A stretch of DNA of 59,918 nucleotides from contig SXID01000197.1 in the NCBI GenBank assembly GCA_005772955.1, forward strand, positions 1-59,918, written 5' to 3'. The translations under genes were made by a program, and so were the position numbers. Positions 9,185 through 18,498 of the stretch are shown in pieces. This stretch comes from Planctomycetia bacterium. Its GTDB lineage: Bacteria > Planctomycetota > Planctomycetia > Gemmatales > Gemmataceae. Every line of letters starts with the position of its first letter. The first letter of the stretch is position 1. Below the pieces are notes generated by a model that was given only the letters and a program-made list of their open reading frames with translations, did not search any database and was not told the DNA's origin.

Positions 9185-9270
9185 CGAGTGACGCGTGACG
9201 AGTAAAAGCCGAAGGCCAGAAGCGTTGATGCCTCTGGCCTTCGGCTTTTACTCGTCACGCGTCACTGTTT
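9182..9270. terminator. Long hairpin, convergent-gene terminator/repeat
   Basis: Arms of 34 bp at 9187-9220 and 9233-9266 pair perfectly around the loop AGCGTTGATGCC. The outer part is made of 7-bp units (TAACGAG, TGACGCG, TGACGAG) mirrored on the other side. It lies between two convergent genes and probably terminates both. The central core matches the hairpin at 246-289. Confidence 0.75.
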
Positions 9271-9271
9271 C

Positions 9272-10660
9272 CTACGGCAGCGGGATGTCCTTGAACTCGA
9301 ACGCGACCTCGTGCGTGACCGTGAGCCACTCGGTGAGAACCAGGCGGGCCGGCGGGCCGAGTTTCACGTTGCTGGGGCGCCCGGTGCGGCGGTCTTCCGG
9401 CCCGAACATTATTGTCATTTGCAGTCCGCCGGGGGTATGGTTGCTCGCCTGCAACCCGTAGTTGAAGAACCGGTTCCCCTTGTCGTCAGACAGCTCGATC
9501 CGCTGCTGGATGTTGGATGCCCACTGGTAATCGTCACCACGACGCGGGTCCACCGGGATGCGGCTCTTCGCGGTCACGTTCATCGTGTACACGCCCTTGT
9601 TGTTCGCGTCTTCGTCCACGGTGGTCACCTCCAAGTCGGCCGTGCGCCCGGTGAACGTCTTCTTCTTCACCTTCAGCGGGTCCACAACTACCACCTCTGG
9701 CGCGGTGCCCGAGAGCAGTTCGACCCGCACGCGACCCTTCAGCGACTTGATGGTGGTCGCGCCGCGATCACCGCGAATCAGGTTCACGCTCATCGACATG
9801 TTGTGCGAGCGGCTGCCGCGGTTGTAGTACCCGCTGCGGTACTCAAAGTCGTTGCGCTCCCGCGGCGGTAGCAGTGTACCGCCCAAGTTGTCGGTCGCGA
9901 CCAACAGTTCCGGTTGCGAGATGCCAAGCATCGGGTTCTTCGGCTCCGAGTTAACCTGGAAGCTCAAGCTCATGTACTCGGTGACGCGTTCCTGTCCGCC
10001 ACGCTTACTGATGTTGGACAACTGCACGTTGCGGTTGCACTGAATGTTCGTCGCGAGGAACCGGAACGGCCCGGCGTACGCGACGTACGGGTTCATCGCC
10101 TCATGGTTGTAGACGCGGACGGTGTCATCCTCGTACTCCGTATACACGGTGAGTCCGGCCGCGTTCGCGACGGTGTCGATGGCCTGCCAGAACGAGGCGT
10201 TGTTGAACTCGAACGAGTGCTTCGTGTCTGATTGCTCGCCGAACTCGATCTTGTAGCCGGTTTGCTTGGCGATGTCCGCGACGATCTCCTTGGCGGTCCG
10301 ATCCTTCGCGTTGAGCGTGACCCGCTTGGCGACGACGAGCCGGTCGAAGTCCATCCGCTTGACGAGTACCGCGAGCCGGCGCTGCACTTCCGGGTTCTCG
10401 GTGCTGAGGAGTACGCGGCGCATGTACGGCAGCGCCTTCTCGCCCTTCGCGGCGAGGTCGCGCCCGGCCTGTTCGCGGGTGCGCCAGTCTTCGGAGCCGA
10501 GATCCTTGATCATCTGCTCGATGACCACGTCGCCCGGCCCCTCTGCGACAAGCGGCATCGGGGCTGGCGACTCGGAGATGTAGTAGCGTTCTTTTCCTCC
10601 GACCGCACACGTCGCGAGAATCAGCAGCCCAAACACTGCGGTGATGGCCATCGTTCGCAT
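9272..10660 (-). CDS. Exported HEAT-repeat-type protein, function unknown
   Basis: The 462-aa protein has an N-terminal signal peptide (RTMAITAVFGLLILATCAVGG). A short HEAT-like pair follows (MIKDLGSEDWRTREQAGRDL, then ALPYMRRVLLSTENPEVQRR, residues about 50-95). Next comes a segment resembling secretin/TonB short N-terminal domains (VTLNAKDRTAKEIVADIAKQ and TVANAAGLTVY), and a long beta-rich C-terminal half. This build, damage-prone repeat plus STN-like fold, recurs in planctomycete exported proteins, but I know no function. ATG 10660 was chosen over a TTG two codons upstream. Confidence 0.6.
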   Translation of the reverse strand: MRTMAITAVFGLLILATCAVGGKERYYISESPAPMPLVAEGPGDVVIEQMIKDLGSEDWRTREQAGRDLAAKGEKALPYMRRVLLSTENPEVQRRLAVLVKRMDFDRLVVAKRVTLNAKDRTAKEIVADIAKQTGYKIEFGEQSDTKHSFEFNNASFWQAIDTVANAAGLTVYTEYEDDTVRVYNHEAMNPYVAYAGPFRFLATNIQCNRNVQLSNISKRGGQERVTEYMSLSFQVNSEPKNPMLGISQPELLVATDNLGGTLLPPRERNDFEYRSGYYNRGSRSHNMSMSVNLIRGDRGATTIKSLKGRVRVELLSGTAPEVVVVDPLKVKKKTFTGRTADLEVTTVDEDANNKGVYTMNVTAKSRIPVDPRRGDDYQWASNIQQRIELSDDKGNRFFNYGLQASNHTPGGLQMTIMFGPEDRRTGRPSNVKLGPPARLVLTEWLTVTHEVAFEFKDIPLP

Positions 10661-11229
10661 GGGCAACCTCAGGGGGCCGGTCGAAGGAGTTAATCGGAAC
10701 GGGGCGCGGGGACGGGTTCTAGCCTACCAGCAGGGTTGAAGGCCCTCAAGGGTGCGGTGACGAGACCGTTACGCGATTTTGTAAAGAAGTGTTCAAGCCT
10801 GACGCGGCTGAAAGGTCGGCGCGATTGCACCGACAGTGCGGGTCGCGTCGCACTGTCGGTTTGTGCGAAATGCGACAAGGTCGAGTGTGAAGCTCGCGTG
10901 CCTACCAGTTGGACAATTTGTGCCGGCAGCGATTGACATACCCCGGCTGTTAATACCGCGCACGGGAGAACGAACAGCTAGAGAGAAGTCCGCGCGGGGA
11001 AGGAAATCTGGAGGTTGTCGAACTGCCGGCGTCAGTCGGCTGGGTTTGGAGCAGCACCTGGCCGGCTGACGCCGGCAGTTCGACTGGGTTCGCTTTCTTC
11101 AGTACAGTTTACCGCAACGGCCTTTGCGCGACTTCGAGAAGTTTCCGCACCCGACAGCGAGAAAGACAACTCTCACTGTCGGTATCATTGACGAGAGCTT
11201 CGCTACCTGGTCTTTTGGGACGCGACCGC
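10661..11229. other. Intergenic region with two inverted repeats
   Basis: No convincing gene is seen here. A 12-bp-arm hairpin lies at 10829-10860 (ACCGACAGTGCG). A larger inverted repeat lies at 11017-11084 (GTCGAACTGCCGGCGTCAG and its complement), related to the one at 48144-48209. An imperfect copy of the first stem occurs at 11152-11181, just before a TATCAT box (11183-11188) that could be the -10 element of the next gene. Confidence 0.5.
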
Positions 11230-11823
11230 ATGACCCGCTATTTGCCCTCGAAACGCTCTTCCCGCAACGTGATGGTAGCGATGGTGCTCGGCACCGCGCT
11301 CGCCTCTTCACCTTCGAAAGCCAACGCCGCGCTGCCCGCGGAACCTAGCTCGAAAGCCGTCACCGACATCAGCAAGTACTGCCAAACGTGCTGGCGGAAC
11401 GCCCGCCTCCCGGCTGACCGGTGGCAGGACTGCACCCAGGCCGTTTTCGTCCGCCTCCTTGAGCGCGTCGAAGCGGATAAATGGGGCACCGTGCTGGTGG
11501 ACTGCGAGACGGATGAGCGCCGCGAGTTTCTCCGCGCCATCGACGCGGTGAAGAAGCGCACTCAGCGCGCTCGCAAGTTCGCGGCGCTGTCGCCGGAGTT
11601 GCCCGACCGGCAACCGGTGAACACCACCCGCGACGACCGCGAGGCCGTGGCGAAGGTCGCCGCCGAGCAACTCAACCCACGCCAGCGCCGCATCCTCGAA
11701 CTGACCGCCGACGGCTGGCCGGTGCCAGATATCGCCGCCGAACTCGCGACCACCGTCGCGCGAGTCAGCGACGAGAAGTACAAAGCCATCAAGAAACTGC
11801 AGCACCACTTCGGCGACGTGTAA
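11230..11823 (+). CDS. ECF-type sigma factor with signal-peptide-like N-terminus
   Basis: The 197-aa protein carries a sigma region-4 helix-turn-helix at about residues 145-190 (NPRQRRILELTADGWPVPDI, then VSDEKYKAIKKLQHHF) and a shortened region-2-like stretch (WQDCTQAVFVRLLERV) near residues 65-80. The first 35 residues are unusual: basic start, hydrophobic VMVAMVLGTALASS, then an AxA-like site (SKANAA), as in an exported protein. It could be a membrane-tethered or mis-started sigma factor. ATG 11230 gives the shortest sensible start; an ATG at 11272 would remove part of the hydrophobic stretch. Confidence 0.7.
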   Translation: MTRYLPSKRSSRNVMVAMVLGTALASSPSKANAALPAEPSSKAVTDISKYCQTCWRNARLPADRWQDCTQAVFVRLLERVEADKWGTVLVDCETDERREFLRAIDAVKKRTQRARKFAALSPELPDRQPVNTTRDDREAVAKVAAEQLNPRQRRILELTADGWPVPDIAAELATTVARVSDEKYKAIKKLQHHFGDV

Positions 11824-11849
11824 GCGGAGGCCGGTTGAACGCGGAACGC

Positions 11850-11968
11850 CGGTTCGCGATGCACCTCAAAGACTCCCAGAACCTCGGAGGTCCCTACCCG
11901 AGAAGGTTGCGGAACTCCCGAAGGCGTTGCCGAACTGCAAGATCGAGTGGGACACGCCGAAGAAGTGA
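11850..11968 (+). pseudogene. Remnant of a leucine-rich-repeat protein C-terminus
   Basis: From 11900 to the TGA at 11966-11968 the frame reads EKVAELPKALPNCKIEWDTP followed by KK, a recognisable C-terminal cap of Gemmata-type LRR and WD40 proteins. Just upstream, in a different frame, MHLKDSQNLGG looks like a preceding LRR unit, so a frameshift separates the two. No intact gene is present. The rest of the gap to 12169 holds a short hairpin (CCCCGTCGC...GGCGGGG) and nothing else I can assign. Confidence 0.5.
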
Positions 11969-12169
11969 ACGGCTTCCGAGGTCGCACGCACTTGCGCGTG
12001 GCGTCACATCGCGGAAGGGTAATGCTTAATGAAGTTGGTGCTCGGCACAAAACCCCGTCGCGTGTGGCGGGGTAGGTTGCGCCTCTCGGCAAGAAAGAGG
12101 CCCCGCGGGCGGACTTGGGAGAAGGAGCAGTGACGAGTCGAAGACGCGCAACGGCTCATCTTCCACTTG

Positions 12170-13075
12170 TCACTTTTCATTCTCTCTCTTCTCTTCCTTC
12201 TGCTTCAACTCGTTCATCTTCACGTATCGCAGGTATTCGTCGCGGGTCAGCAGGCCGTCGCCGTTGAGGTCCATCTCCGAGTAGAGCGCGACGGGGCGAC
12301 TGCTTTTCCGCCACTCGAAGAGCGCAATCTGACCGTCCTTATCGGCGTCGAGCGTGGTGAACCACTCCGGTAGCCCAGAGCCCGGTTTCGGCTTGCCCAC
12401 GGGCTTGCCGTCCGGCCCGCGCCCGTTCGAGTCGCCCTTGTTTGTGGTGACCAAGACCTCGGCCTTCGTCGTGACCTTGCGCTGGAAGTAGTCGCGGTAC
12501 TCCTCCTTCGTGATGCGCCCGTTCCCGTCCGCGTCGGCTCGCAACTTCTCGTCCTTCAAGCCGCCGGTGAACTCGTCGCGTTCCAGTTCCCCATCGCTGT
12601 TACGGTCGAGAACCCGGAACACCTTGTCCGCGTCCTCGTTCGGGTCCGTACCGTTCCCCGGCTGCGGGTTGAATTGCATCAGACGTTTGGCGTACCGCGC
12701 GAATTCCTCACGCTTGATCGACGGCACCGGCCCAAGTTCCAACCGCGCGAGTACCTTGTCGAAGAGTTCGGTGATCGCCGGGCTGGTCGAGTCGTCGCGG
12801 CGCCACTCCTCGCCCTTGCCGGCAAGGAGGGCGAACCACGTCGCGTACTCGTCCTCGGTGAGAGCCTGCACCACCACCTTGCCGGGAAACGCCACTTCCA
12901 ATTCCTTGATCCAGTGGCTGCGATCGTTCTTCCCCGTCTTCAGCGACCTCTCGGCACACCGAATGATCGTCTGCTCCTCGTACCGGTCTTGCTCCTCCGC
13001 AGCGCGACAATGCGGCACGGGGCAGACAAGTGTGCACACGAGCGCAAAGGAGAGAAGAGAGGCAGCATGGGGCAT
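12170..13075 (-). CDS. Exported EF-hand protein
   Basis: The roughly 301-aa protein has a signal peptide (PHAASLLSFALVCTLVCPVP, cleaved near RAA) and at least four EF-hand-like loops in the second half: DRNSDGELERDE, DADGNGRITKEE, DADKDGQIALFE and DLNGDGLLTRDE. It is probably a calcium-binding exported or envelope protein. The C-terminal tail is Lys/Glu-rich. An alternative ATG at 13093 adds six residues. Confidence 0.8.
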   Translation of the reverse strand: MPHAASLLSFALVCTLVCPVPHCRAAEEQDRYEEQTIIRCAERSLKTGKNDRSHWIKELEVAFPGKVVVQALTEDEYATWFALLAGKGEEWRRDDSTSPAITELFDKVLARLELGPVPSIKREEFARYAKRLMQFNPQPGNGTDPNEDADKVFRVLDRNSDGELERDEFTGGLKDEKLRADADGNGRITKEEYRDYFQRKVTTKAEVLVTTNKGDSNGRGPDGKPVGKPKPGSGLPEWFTTLDADKDGQIALFEWRKSSRPVALYSEMDLNGDGLLTRDEYLRYVKMNELKQKEEKRENEK

Positions 13076-13206
13076 AGCCCAACCTCGAAACATGACGACC
13101 GGCGGGAGAGTAAGGCGGGAGGCAATCGGGCGGGGTCAATCGTCGGGAGTCCATTAGGAGTGTAGCGTACCGTCGCGGAAATGTCACGCGCGAACCAGAG
13201 GCGAAA

Positions 13207-13872
13207 TCAGCCGCGGAAGAGCCGGCGCAACCACGAACGCCGGTCCGGTGTCGCGGGCAACGGTTCGGGCAACGCGGGCATTCCGTTGCCCGGCACCGGG
13301 TTCGGTGCCGGCCGAAGCGGGGGCAGGTCCAGCCACACCCACGCGACGACGTGAACCTGTTCGCAATACTCCTGATTTGCCGCGTCCCCGGCGTCGTCGC
13401 CGGGGGACGACAGACACTGTTCGGCCACGCGAGCCGCAGTACGCGACACCCCTTCTCCCATCGCTTGATCGAGAGCCGCGCTTGGCTTTTCGTTTGGTTG
13501 CGCGGCGAGTAAGAACGGCACGAGTTCTTCTGGGCGATAACCGGACAAACCGCGCCGGAGAAAGGGAACCATGCGAGTCGCGATCGCGGCCAAGCACACC
13601 CGCCGGCGCTCCGAATCGGGCCACCGCTCCAAGGCGAGCGCCTCTTCCAACCACAGGACTGCTACGCGTTCGCACACCGGCCAACCGTGGTTTCGGTGGA
13701 ACCACTTGAGCACCTTTGAGCACGCCTCCCAGAACGGCGATTCGACGAGGAGGCGGACGAGGTCGCCACCGGGCTGGGCGTTCTCGTCGAGCCAGTCGGC
13801 GTACACCAACCGGGCCGTCGCCTCGCTCGGATTTGCGCGGATCGCGGCGCGGAGCGAGTCCCCGTCGGACAT
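13207..13872 (-). CDS. TIGR02996-type protein
   Basis: The 221-aa protein opens with DSLRAAIRANPSEATARLVY followed by ADWLDE, the hallmark of the TIGR02996 domain found in many copies in Gemmata and some Myxococcota. The rest is helical with no catalytic motif, then a Pro-rich linker and a basic end (RRSWLRRLFRG). It starts 5 bp after the stop of the second permease gene, so it is probably the last gene of the export operon. Function unknown. Confidence 0.75.
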   Translation of the reverse strand: MSDGDSLRAAIRANPSEATARLVYADWLDENAQPGGDLVRLLVESPFWEACSKVLKWFHRNHGWPVCERVAVLWLEEALALERWPDSERRRVCLAAIATRMVPFLRRGLSGYRPEELVPFLLAAQPNEKPSAALDQAMGEGVSRTAARVAEQCLSSPGDDAGDAANQEYCEQVHVVAWVWLDLPPLRPAPNPVPGNGMPALPEPLPATPDRRSWLRRLFRG

Positions 13873-13877
13873 GGTCG

Positions 13878-15923
13878 TCACCGGAGTGAGTCGAGAATCT
13901 CCATCCGCATCGCGGACAGCGCCGGAACCAGGCCACCAAGGCGGCCCATCACCAGCGTGAACAACATTCCGGCGGCGAGCGTCTGGTAGTCCACCACCAT
14001 CCTCAGCGTGACACTCTTGCCACCGCCTTGCCCGCCCGAAAGTGTGCTCGCGGCCTCGAAGCCGTTGGCGAAGTAACCGAGAACGCACCCCAGCACGCCA
14101 CCCACGAACGCGATCGCCAGCGACTCGATCATGAACGAGATGAGGATCTGCCACCGCTTGAATCCGAGAATACGCAGCACCCCCACTTCCTTGATGCGGG
14201 CCGCGATCGACGCAAACATCGTGTTCATCACCCCGAAGATGCCGCCCACCGCCATCACCCCCGCCAGGAACACGATCCACGTCAGGAACGTCTCGTTCGT
14301 CTTGGTCAACTCGTTGTAGTAGTCCGTTTCGGCGAATGCTTTCAGGCTCGCCTGCGTGTACCCGCGGTTCAGGTAGTCGGAGACGGCGCGGGCGGCGACC
14401 TCGGTGTCGGCGTCGGTGCGTAGCACGAGCGTGGTGTACCGGTTCTTCTTGCCCGCCGCGTGGACCGCGAGGTTGTTGTCGCTCACCCACATCTCGGAGC
14501 CGAACGTGGTTCCCTCGGACTTCATCACGCCGGTGACGATCCACTGGTAATCAGCCAACTCGAACGTGTCGCCCGGTCCGAGCCGGCGCTTGCCGACGTC
14601 CGCGCCGAGGGTGCCCGCGGCCCCGTTGCCCAAGACACATGGCAGGTACGCCCCGCCCGACTCCTGATGCACGCCGGTCTTCGCGAACCACTTGCCGCCC
14701 GGCTCCAGTTTCATGTTGTGGACCGCGCCGGCGATCTGCGGGTCGCGCATCGCACGCGTCTGGAGGAACCGACGCCGCTGCGGTTCCCCCGGCTTCGACG
14801 GCACGGCCTGGTTCATCACCATGTACGATTCGAGGCTGGCGAGGTACTCCGCGCCCCTCACCTCCTTCGGCGCGTCGATCGGCAGCCGCTCCGGCACGCC
14901 GCCGGGGCCACGGGTCGCTCGCGCGACGCGGTACTTCGCCCCGTTCGCGCCCGTCACCTCGATCCGCTCCACGTTCTCAGCCGAGGCCCGTTCCAGATTG
15001 CTGAACAACTCGTCCGTCGAACCCTCGGCGAGCACCATCACGTTCCCCGGTACGCCGGTGCTCTCGTTCAACTTGTACATGCCGTTGACAAACGCGAGCA
15101 GCACGACCACCAGCGCAACGACCACAGTAAATGCGAGCGCGGTCAGCGAGGTGTCCCGCTTGCGCACCCACAGGTAGCGGAAGTTGTAAGTCAGCGGCAC
15201 CTTTCCGATAAGCATCAGCAGCAACAAGTCGGTGCCGTAGACAATGAGAAACACGAACGGCCAGTGCTGGATCAGCGCCGGCGGGAGAACGGTCCAGATC
15301 GGCTCCGCCAGCCACGGGCGCAACTTCGGGTCGAGCAGCACCTTCATGTGGACCGATTTGAGCGCCCGCTCGTCGATGTCGCGCTGGGCCTGTGCGAGTT
15401 GGGCTTCGTCGTCCGGGGTCCAAAGGGTGGTGGTCTGGCCCCGCGCGGCCCGGTCGCGGGCGCGTTCCAGCGACTTCTTCCGGTCGAGCAGGTCCTGAGC
15501 GCTGAACCACGAAGCGTCGGGCTTCACGCCGGCCATTGCTCGTTCCGGCAGCAGATCGACGGTGCTGGAGCCGAGTATCTTCTTCGCAAGCACGCCGAGT
15601 TGCCCGCCTGCGGGGAGCGGGAGCCGGGTGACGACCTCGACTGCGAACGCGAACAGCGCGATGAGGACCGCCACCCCGGCGCACGCGGCTAACACCCGCC
15701 GCGCGGTACGGCGCCACCACGATTTGGCCGGGCGCACGGAGTCGCTCAACACCGCCTCGCTCGGCGCCACCAGAGGCAGCGCGACCAGCAGCGAGGCCAA
15801 TGGGAGCAGTGAGAACCCGATCACGAACAGCGTGCCGATCAGCCGCAAGATCGCGCGGCCGAAAGCCAGGACAACACGTCCCGCCCGCTGAATCGGACTG
15901 GCGCTCGAACTCGGATCGGCCAT
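13878..15923 (-). CDS. ABC transporter permease, FtsX/MacB type (second permease)
   Basis: The 681-aa membrane protein has two N-terminal hydrophobic segments (LFVIGFSLLPLASLLVALPL and VLAACAGVAVLIALFAFAVE), a further one near residue 210-230, one at about 260-280, a large periplasmic MacB-PCD-like domain, and the C-terminal FtsX core with three segments. The core has the typical cytoplasmic loop ARIKEVGVLRILGFKRWQI, which contacts the ATPase. It is the second of two permeases in the TetR-regulated operon, and probably forms a heterodimer with the first. Confidence 0.85.
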   Translation of the reverse strand: MADPSSSASPIQRAGRVVLAFGRAILRLIGTLFVIGFSLLPLASLLVALPLVAPSEAVLSDSVRPAKSWWRRTARRVLAACAGVAVLIALFAFAVEVVTRLPLPAGGQLGVLAKKILGSSTVDLLPERAMAGVKPDASWFSAQDLLDRKKSLERARDRAARGQTTTLWTPDDEAQLAQAQRDIDERALKSVHMKVLLDPKLRPWLAEPIWTVLPPALIQHWPFVFLIVYGTDLLLLMLIGKVPLTYNFRYLWVRKRDTSLTALAFTVVVALVVVLLAFVNGMYKLNESTGVPGNVMVLAEGSTDELFSNLERASAENVERIEVTGANGAKYRVARATRGPGGVPERLPIDAPKEVRGAEYLASLESYMVMNQAVPSKPGEPQRRRFLQTRAMRDPQIAGAVHNMKLEPGGKWFAKTGVHQESGGAYLPCVLGNGAAGTLGADVGKRRLGPGDTFELADYQWIVTGVMKSEGTTFGSEMWVSDNNLAVHAAGKKNRYTTLVLRTDADTEVAARAVSDYLNRGYTQASLKAFAETDYYNELTKTNETFLTWIVFLAGVMAVGGIFGVMNTMFASIAARIKEVGVLRILGFKRWQILISFMIESLAIAFVGGVLGCVLGYFANGFEAASTLSGGQGGGKSVTLRMVVDYQTLAAGMLFTLVMGRLGGLVPALSAMRMEILDSLR

Positions 15924-15959
15924 CAGACACCAGGGTTCGTGTTTTAGGGTGTGTTCAGA

Positions 15960-16039
15960 GAAGGTTTAGCGTCCGCCCCAGCGGGGCGGCTTTCTCGACG
16001 GAAAGACACCGCCCCGCCGGGGCGGACGCTAAACCTCTT
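15960..16039. repeat. Inverted repeat between permease genes
   Basis: Arms of about 30 bp (15960-15990 and 16009-16039) share GGTTTAGCGTCCGCCCC and its complement, with a GCGGGGCGG inner part. The core motif CGCCCC-N4-GGGGCG, followed by CGCTAAAC, recurs at 48590-48613 and in part at 49211-49239 and 59781-59800. Confidence 0.85.
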
Positions 16040-16052
16040 CCACGCCCTCGCC

Positions 16053-17537
16053 TCAAGCTACCTTCGCGAACACTTCAGCCACCTTCACGTTCTTGGCGTT
16101 CATCGCCGGGCCGATGCTGCCGAACACAGAGACGAACACGCCCAACAACGGACCTAGCACCAGCGCCTGCCACGGCACGATAAACGCGCCAAAAAACGCA
16201 ATCTGGAGCTTCAGGTTGCCGATCCCGAGCCAGGACAGAAACGCGGCCATCGCACCGGCCAGCAGACCCACCAGCACCGCTTCGCCCAGCACCAGCGCGA
16301 GTACGTGCCGCGGTTGGAACCCCAACACCTTCAGCACCGCCATCTCGGTGCGCCGCTCACGCACGCCGATGCTGATCGCGTTGGCGATCACCAGACACAT
16401 GATCGCCACCATCGCGGGGGTGAGCAGGTACTTCATGCCGAAGAAGATGTCCTTGTAGGCGTCGAGCCACGACCCGATGCCGCTGGACGCGGTCTCCATC
16501 TTCACCGACGGACTGCTGAACGGTCGCGTGGCCTTCGAGGCGGCCGGCGGATCGACCATCCGGTTGAGCACATCGAATGCTTTGCGGTTGGGCAGTTTCA
16601 CCCAGATCAGGTTCACCGCCTTGTCTTGCATGACGTAGTCCTGCGGTTTGTCCTTGAGCTTCTTCGCCAGGTAGGCCTTGTTCATGAACCCGACGCCCTC
16701 GTACTTGCCGTCCGGGAGGACGCCGATGATCTTGAACTCGAACTCCATCTTCGGGTAGTTCAGCCCGGTCAACTTGATCGGGTCACCGATCTGCTTGTTC
16801 AGCTTCTTCAGCCGCGACTTGCTCACGACGATTGCCTGTTCGTTGGTCTGCATCTCTTTGACCCCGGCCTCCAGTTGCGCCTTCTCGTCGCCGGTCAGGT
16901 CGTCCAGGCCGTCCATCATCGTCAGGATCTTCTCCGGCTCCAGGCAGAACATGAACAGCACGTTGTCCGGGCGGATGTTCTTCGGGTCGGTGGTGCCGCC
17001 GACGAACGACCAACTGACGATATCCTGTTCACGAACCACCAGCGGCGGCTCGTCGGGGTATTCCTTCGCGTACTCCTTGGGTAGTTCCTCAATCGCGAGT
17101 CGCTTGAACTCCGTGTAGTGCTTCGGAGGCATCTGGCTGGGGATCACTGTCTTGTGCGTGATGATCGCCTTGAAGTTGGCTTCCTTCTCGGTCGTCACGT
17201 TGCCGATGAACGTGAGGATCGTGTAGAGGAACACGAGCACCACCGTGAGGACGAACAGCGCCAGGTACGTAAGCGAAGTGCGCAGCGGGCTGCGCCGCAA
17301 CCCGCGGAACATGATGAGTACCAGTTTGGGAACGAACGCCCCGGTCGCATTCGCGACCGCGCGGGCGCCCTGCTCGATGACGAACAGCACGAGGAAGAAC
17401 ACCGGCAGGGTAGCGATCCCGAGGGACAGCGCCCCCGCGATCAGCGCAGCAAGTACCGTCAGCAGGTAACCGGAGAGCATCAGGATCGACGGATCGAACC
17501 CGGCCGGCCCACCCATCTCCTGCGGCATACCGTACAT
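16053..17537 (-). CDS. ABC transporter permease, FtsX/MacB type (first permease)
   Basis: The 494-aa protein has N-terminal hydrophobic segments (MLSGYLLTVLAALIAGALSL, LTYLALFVLTVVLVFLYTIL), a large extracytoplasmic domain, and a C-terminal FtsX core. The signature loop SIGVRERRTEMAVLKVLGF sits between core segments. I chose ATG 17537, which has a GGAGG site 6-10 bp upstream, over 17591. It lies between the ATPase gene and the second permease. Confidence 0.85.
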   Translation of the reverse strand: MYGMPQEMGGPAGFDPSILMLSGYLLTVLAALIAGALSLGIATLPVFFLVLFVIEQGARAVANATGAFVPKLVLIMFRGLRRSPLRTSLTYLALFVLTVVLVFLYTILTFIGNVTTEKEANFKAIITHKTVIPSQMPPKHYTEFKRLAIEELPKEYAKEYPDEPPLVVREQDIVSWSFVGGTTDPKNIRPDNVLFMFCLEPEKILTMMDGLDDLTGDEKAQLEAGVKEMQTNEQAIVVSKSRLKKLNKQIGDPIKLTGLNYPKMEFEFKIIGVLPDGKYEGVGFMNKAYLAKKLKDKPQDYVMQDKAVNLIWVKLPNRKAFDVLNRMVDPPAASKATRPFSSPSVKMETASSGIGSWLDAYKDIFFGMKYLLTPAMVAIMCLVIANAISIGVRERRTEMAVLKVLGFQPRHVLALVLGEAVLVGLLAGAMAAFLSWLGIGNLKLQIAFFGAFIVPWQALVLGPLLGVFVSVFGSIGPAMNAKNVKVAEVFAKVA

Positions 17538-17564
17538 CGAAACCTCCGGTTTTGTGTCGGTGGT

Positions 17565-17584
17565 CACAGGGCTTCCGCCCTGTG
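17565..17584. repeat. Small hairpin between ATPase and permease
   Basis: CACAGGGC-TTCC-GCCCTGTG is a perfect 8-bp stem with a 4-base loop in the 70-bp gap. It could tune relative expression of the two genes by stabilising or attenuating the message. Confidence 0.5.
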
Positions 17585-17607
17585 TGCCCATGCGGACGCG
17601 GGTGAAC

Positions 17608-18300
17608 CTAAACCGCGGCCGTATCCAACACCAACTGACCCTTCTCCAGATGGAGAATGCGCTGGGCGCGGGCGGCGGCCTTCGGGTCGTGCGTCACCAT
17701 AATGATCGTCTTGCCCAGTTGCGCACGAAGAATCTCCATCAACTGAAGAATCTCATCGGCGCTCTTGGTGTCGAGGTCGCCGGTCGGTTCGTCCGCGACG
17801 ATGAGCGTCGGGTCGGTGACCATCGCGCGGGCGATGCCGACGCGTTGCTGTTGTCCGCCGGAAAGTTGCCCCGGCCGGTGGTGCATGCGGTCCGTTAGTC
17901 TCACCAGATCGAGCGCCGTTTCCACTTGCTTCCGCCGCTGTTCCTTCGTGAGGTTGAGCAGCAACAGCGGGAGTTCGACGTTCTCGTACGCCGTGAGTAC
18001 CGGGAGCAGGTAGTAGAACTGGAAGATGAAGCCGACGTGTCGCGTGCGCCATCGTGCGAGTTCGCTTTCCGACATCTCGGAGATAACGTTCGCGCCGACA
18101 GTGATGGTGCCGTCGGTCGGCTGGTCGAGACCCGCGATGAGATTGAGCAGGGTGGTCTTGCCGCTGCCCGACGGACCCATGAGCGCGAGGAACTCGGCTT
18201 CACCCACGTCAAGCGTTAAGTCGCGCAGCACGTGAATCGCTTCGGCGCCGCGGGTGAACGACTTGTGTAGGTCACGGACCTGCACGATGGCACGAGACAT
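17608..18300 (-). CDS. ABC transporter ATP-binding protein (MacB/LolD type)
   Basis: The 230-aa protein has Walker [11 protein letters not shown]-loop [19 protein letters not shown], signature [15 protein letters not shown], Walker [13 protein letters not shown], and switch histidine in MVTHDP. The length and the TGDLD sequence place it with MacB/LolD-type ATPases, which power FtsX-type permeases. It presumably serves both permeases downstream, and the adaptor upstream. Confidence 0.95.
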   Translation of the reverse strand: MSRAIVQVRDLHKSFTRGAEAIHVLRDLTLDVGEAEFLALMGPSGSGKTTLLNLIAGLDQPTDGTITVGANVISEMSESELARWRTRHVGFIFQFYYLLPVLTAYENVELPLLLLNLTKEQRRKQVETALDLVRLTDRMHHRPGQLSGGQQQRVGIARAMVTDPTLIVADEPTGDLDTKSADEILQLMEILRAQLGKTIIMVTHDPKAAARAQRILHLEKGQLVLDTAAV

Positions 18301-18324
18301 TTGCGCTCCCGAGTCCGTTGTCTT

Positions 18325-18460
18325 TGTCCCTCTCCCCTTGCGGGAGCGGGTGGCGAGTCTTCGAGCCGGGTGAGGGGTGAGCGCCTTTTGTGGGCTAACG
18401 TTTCACTCCTCACCCGGCCGCGAGGCGCGGCCACCCTCTCCCGCACGGGGAGAGGGCGAA
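18325..18460. repeat. Large inverted repeat in export operon
   Basis: The gap between adaptor and ATPase holds CCCTCTCCCCTTGCGGGAGC near the left and CCTCTCCCGCACGGGGAGAG near the right, with CCGGGTGAGG / CCTCACCCGG inner arms. It belongs to the same family as the short hairpin inside the TetR gene end (19862-19887). Confidence 0.8.
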
Positions 18461-18498
18461 AACCAAAGCACGCCGTTACCCTTCCACCCGATTCGGTG

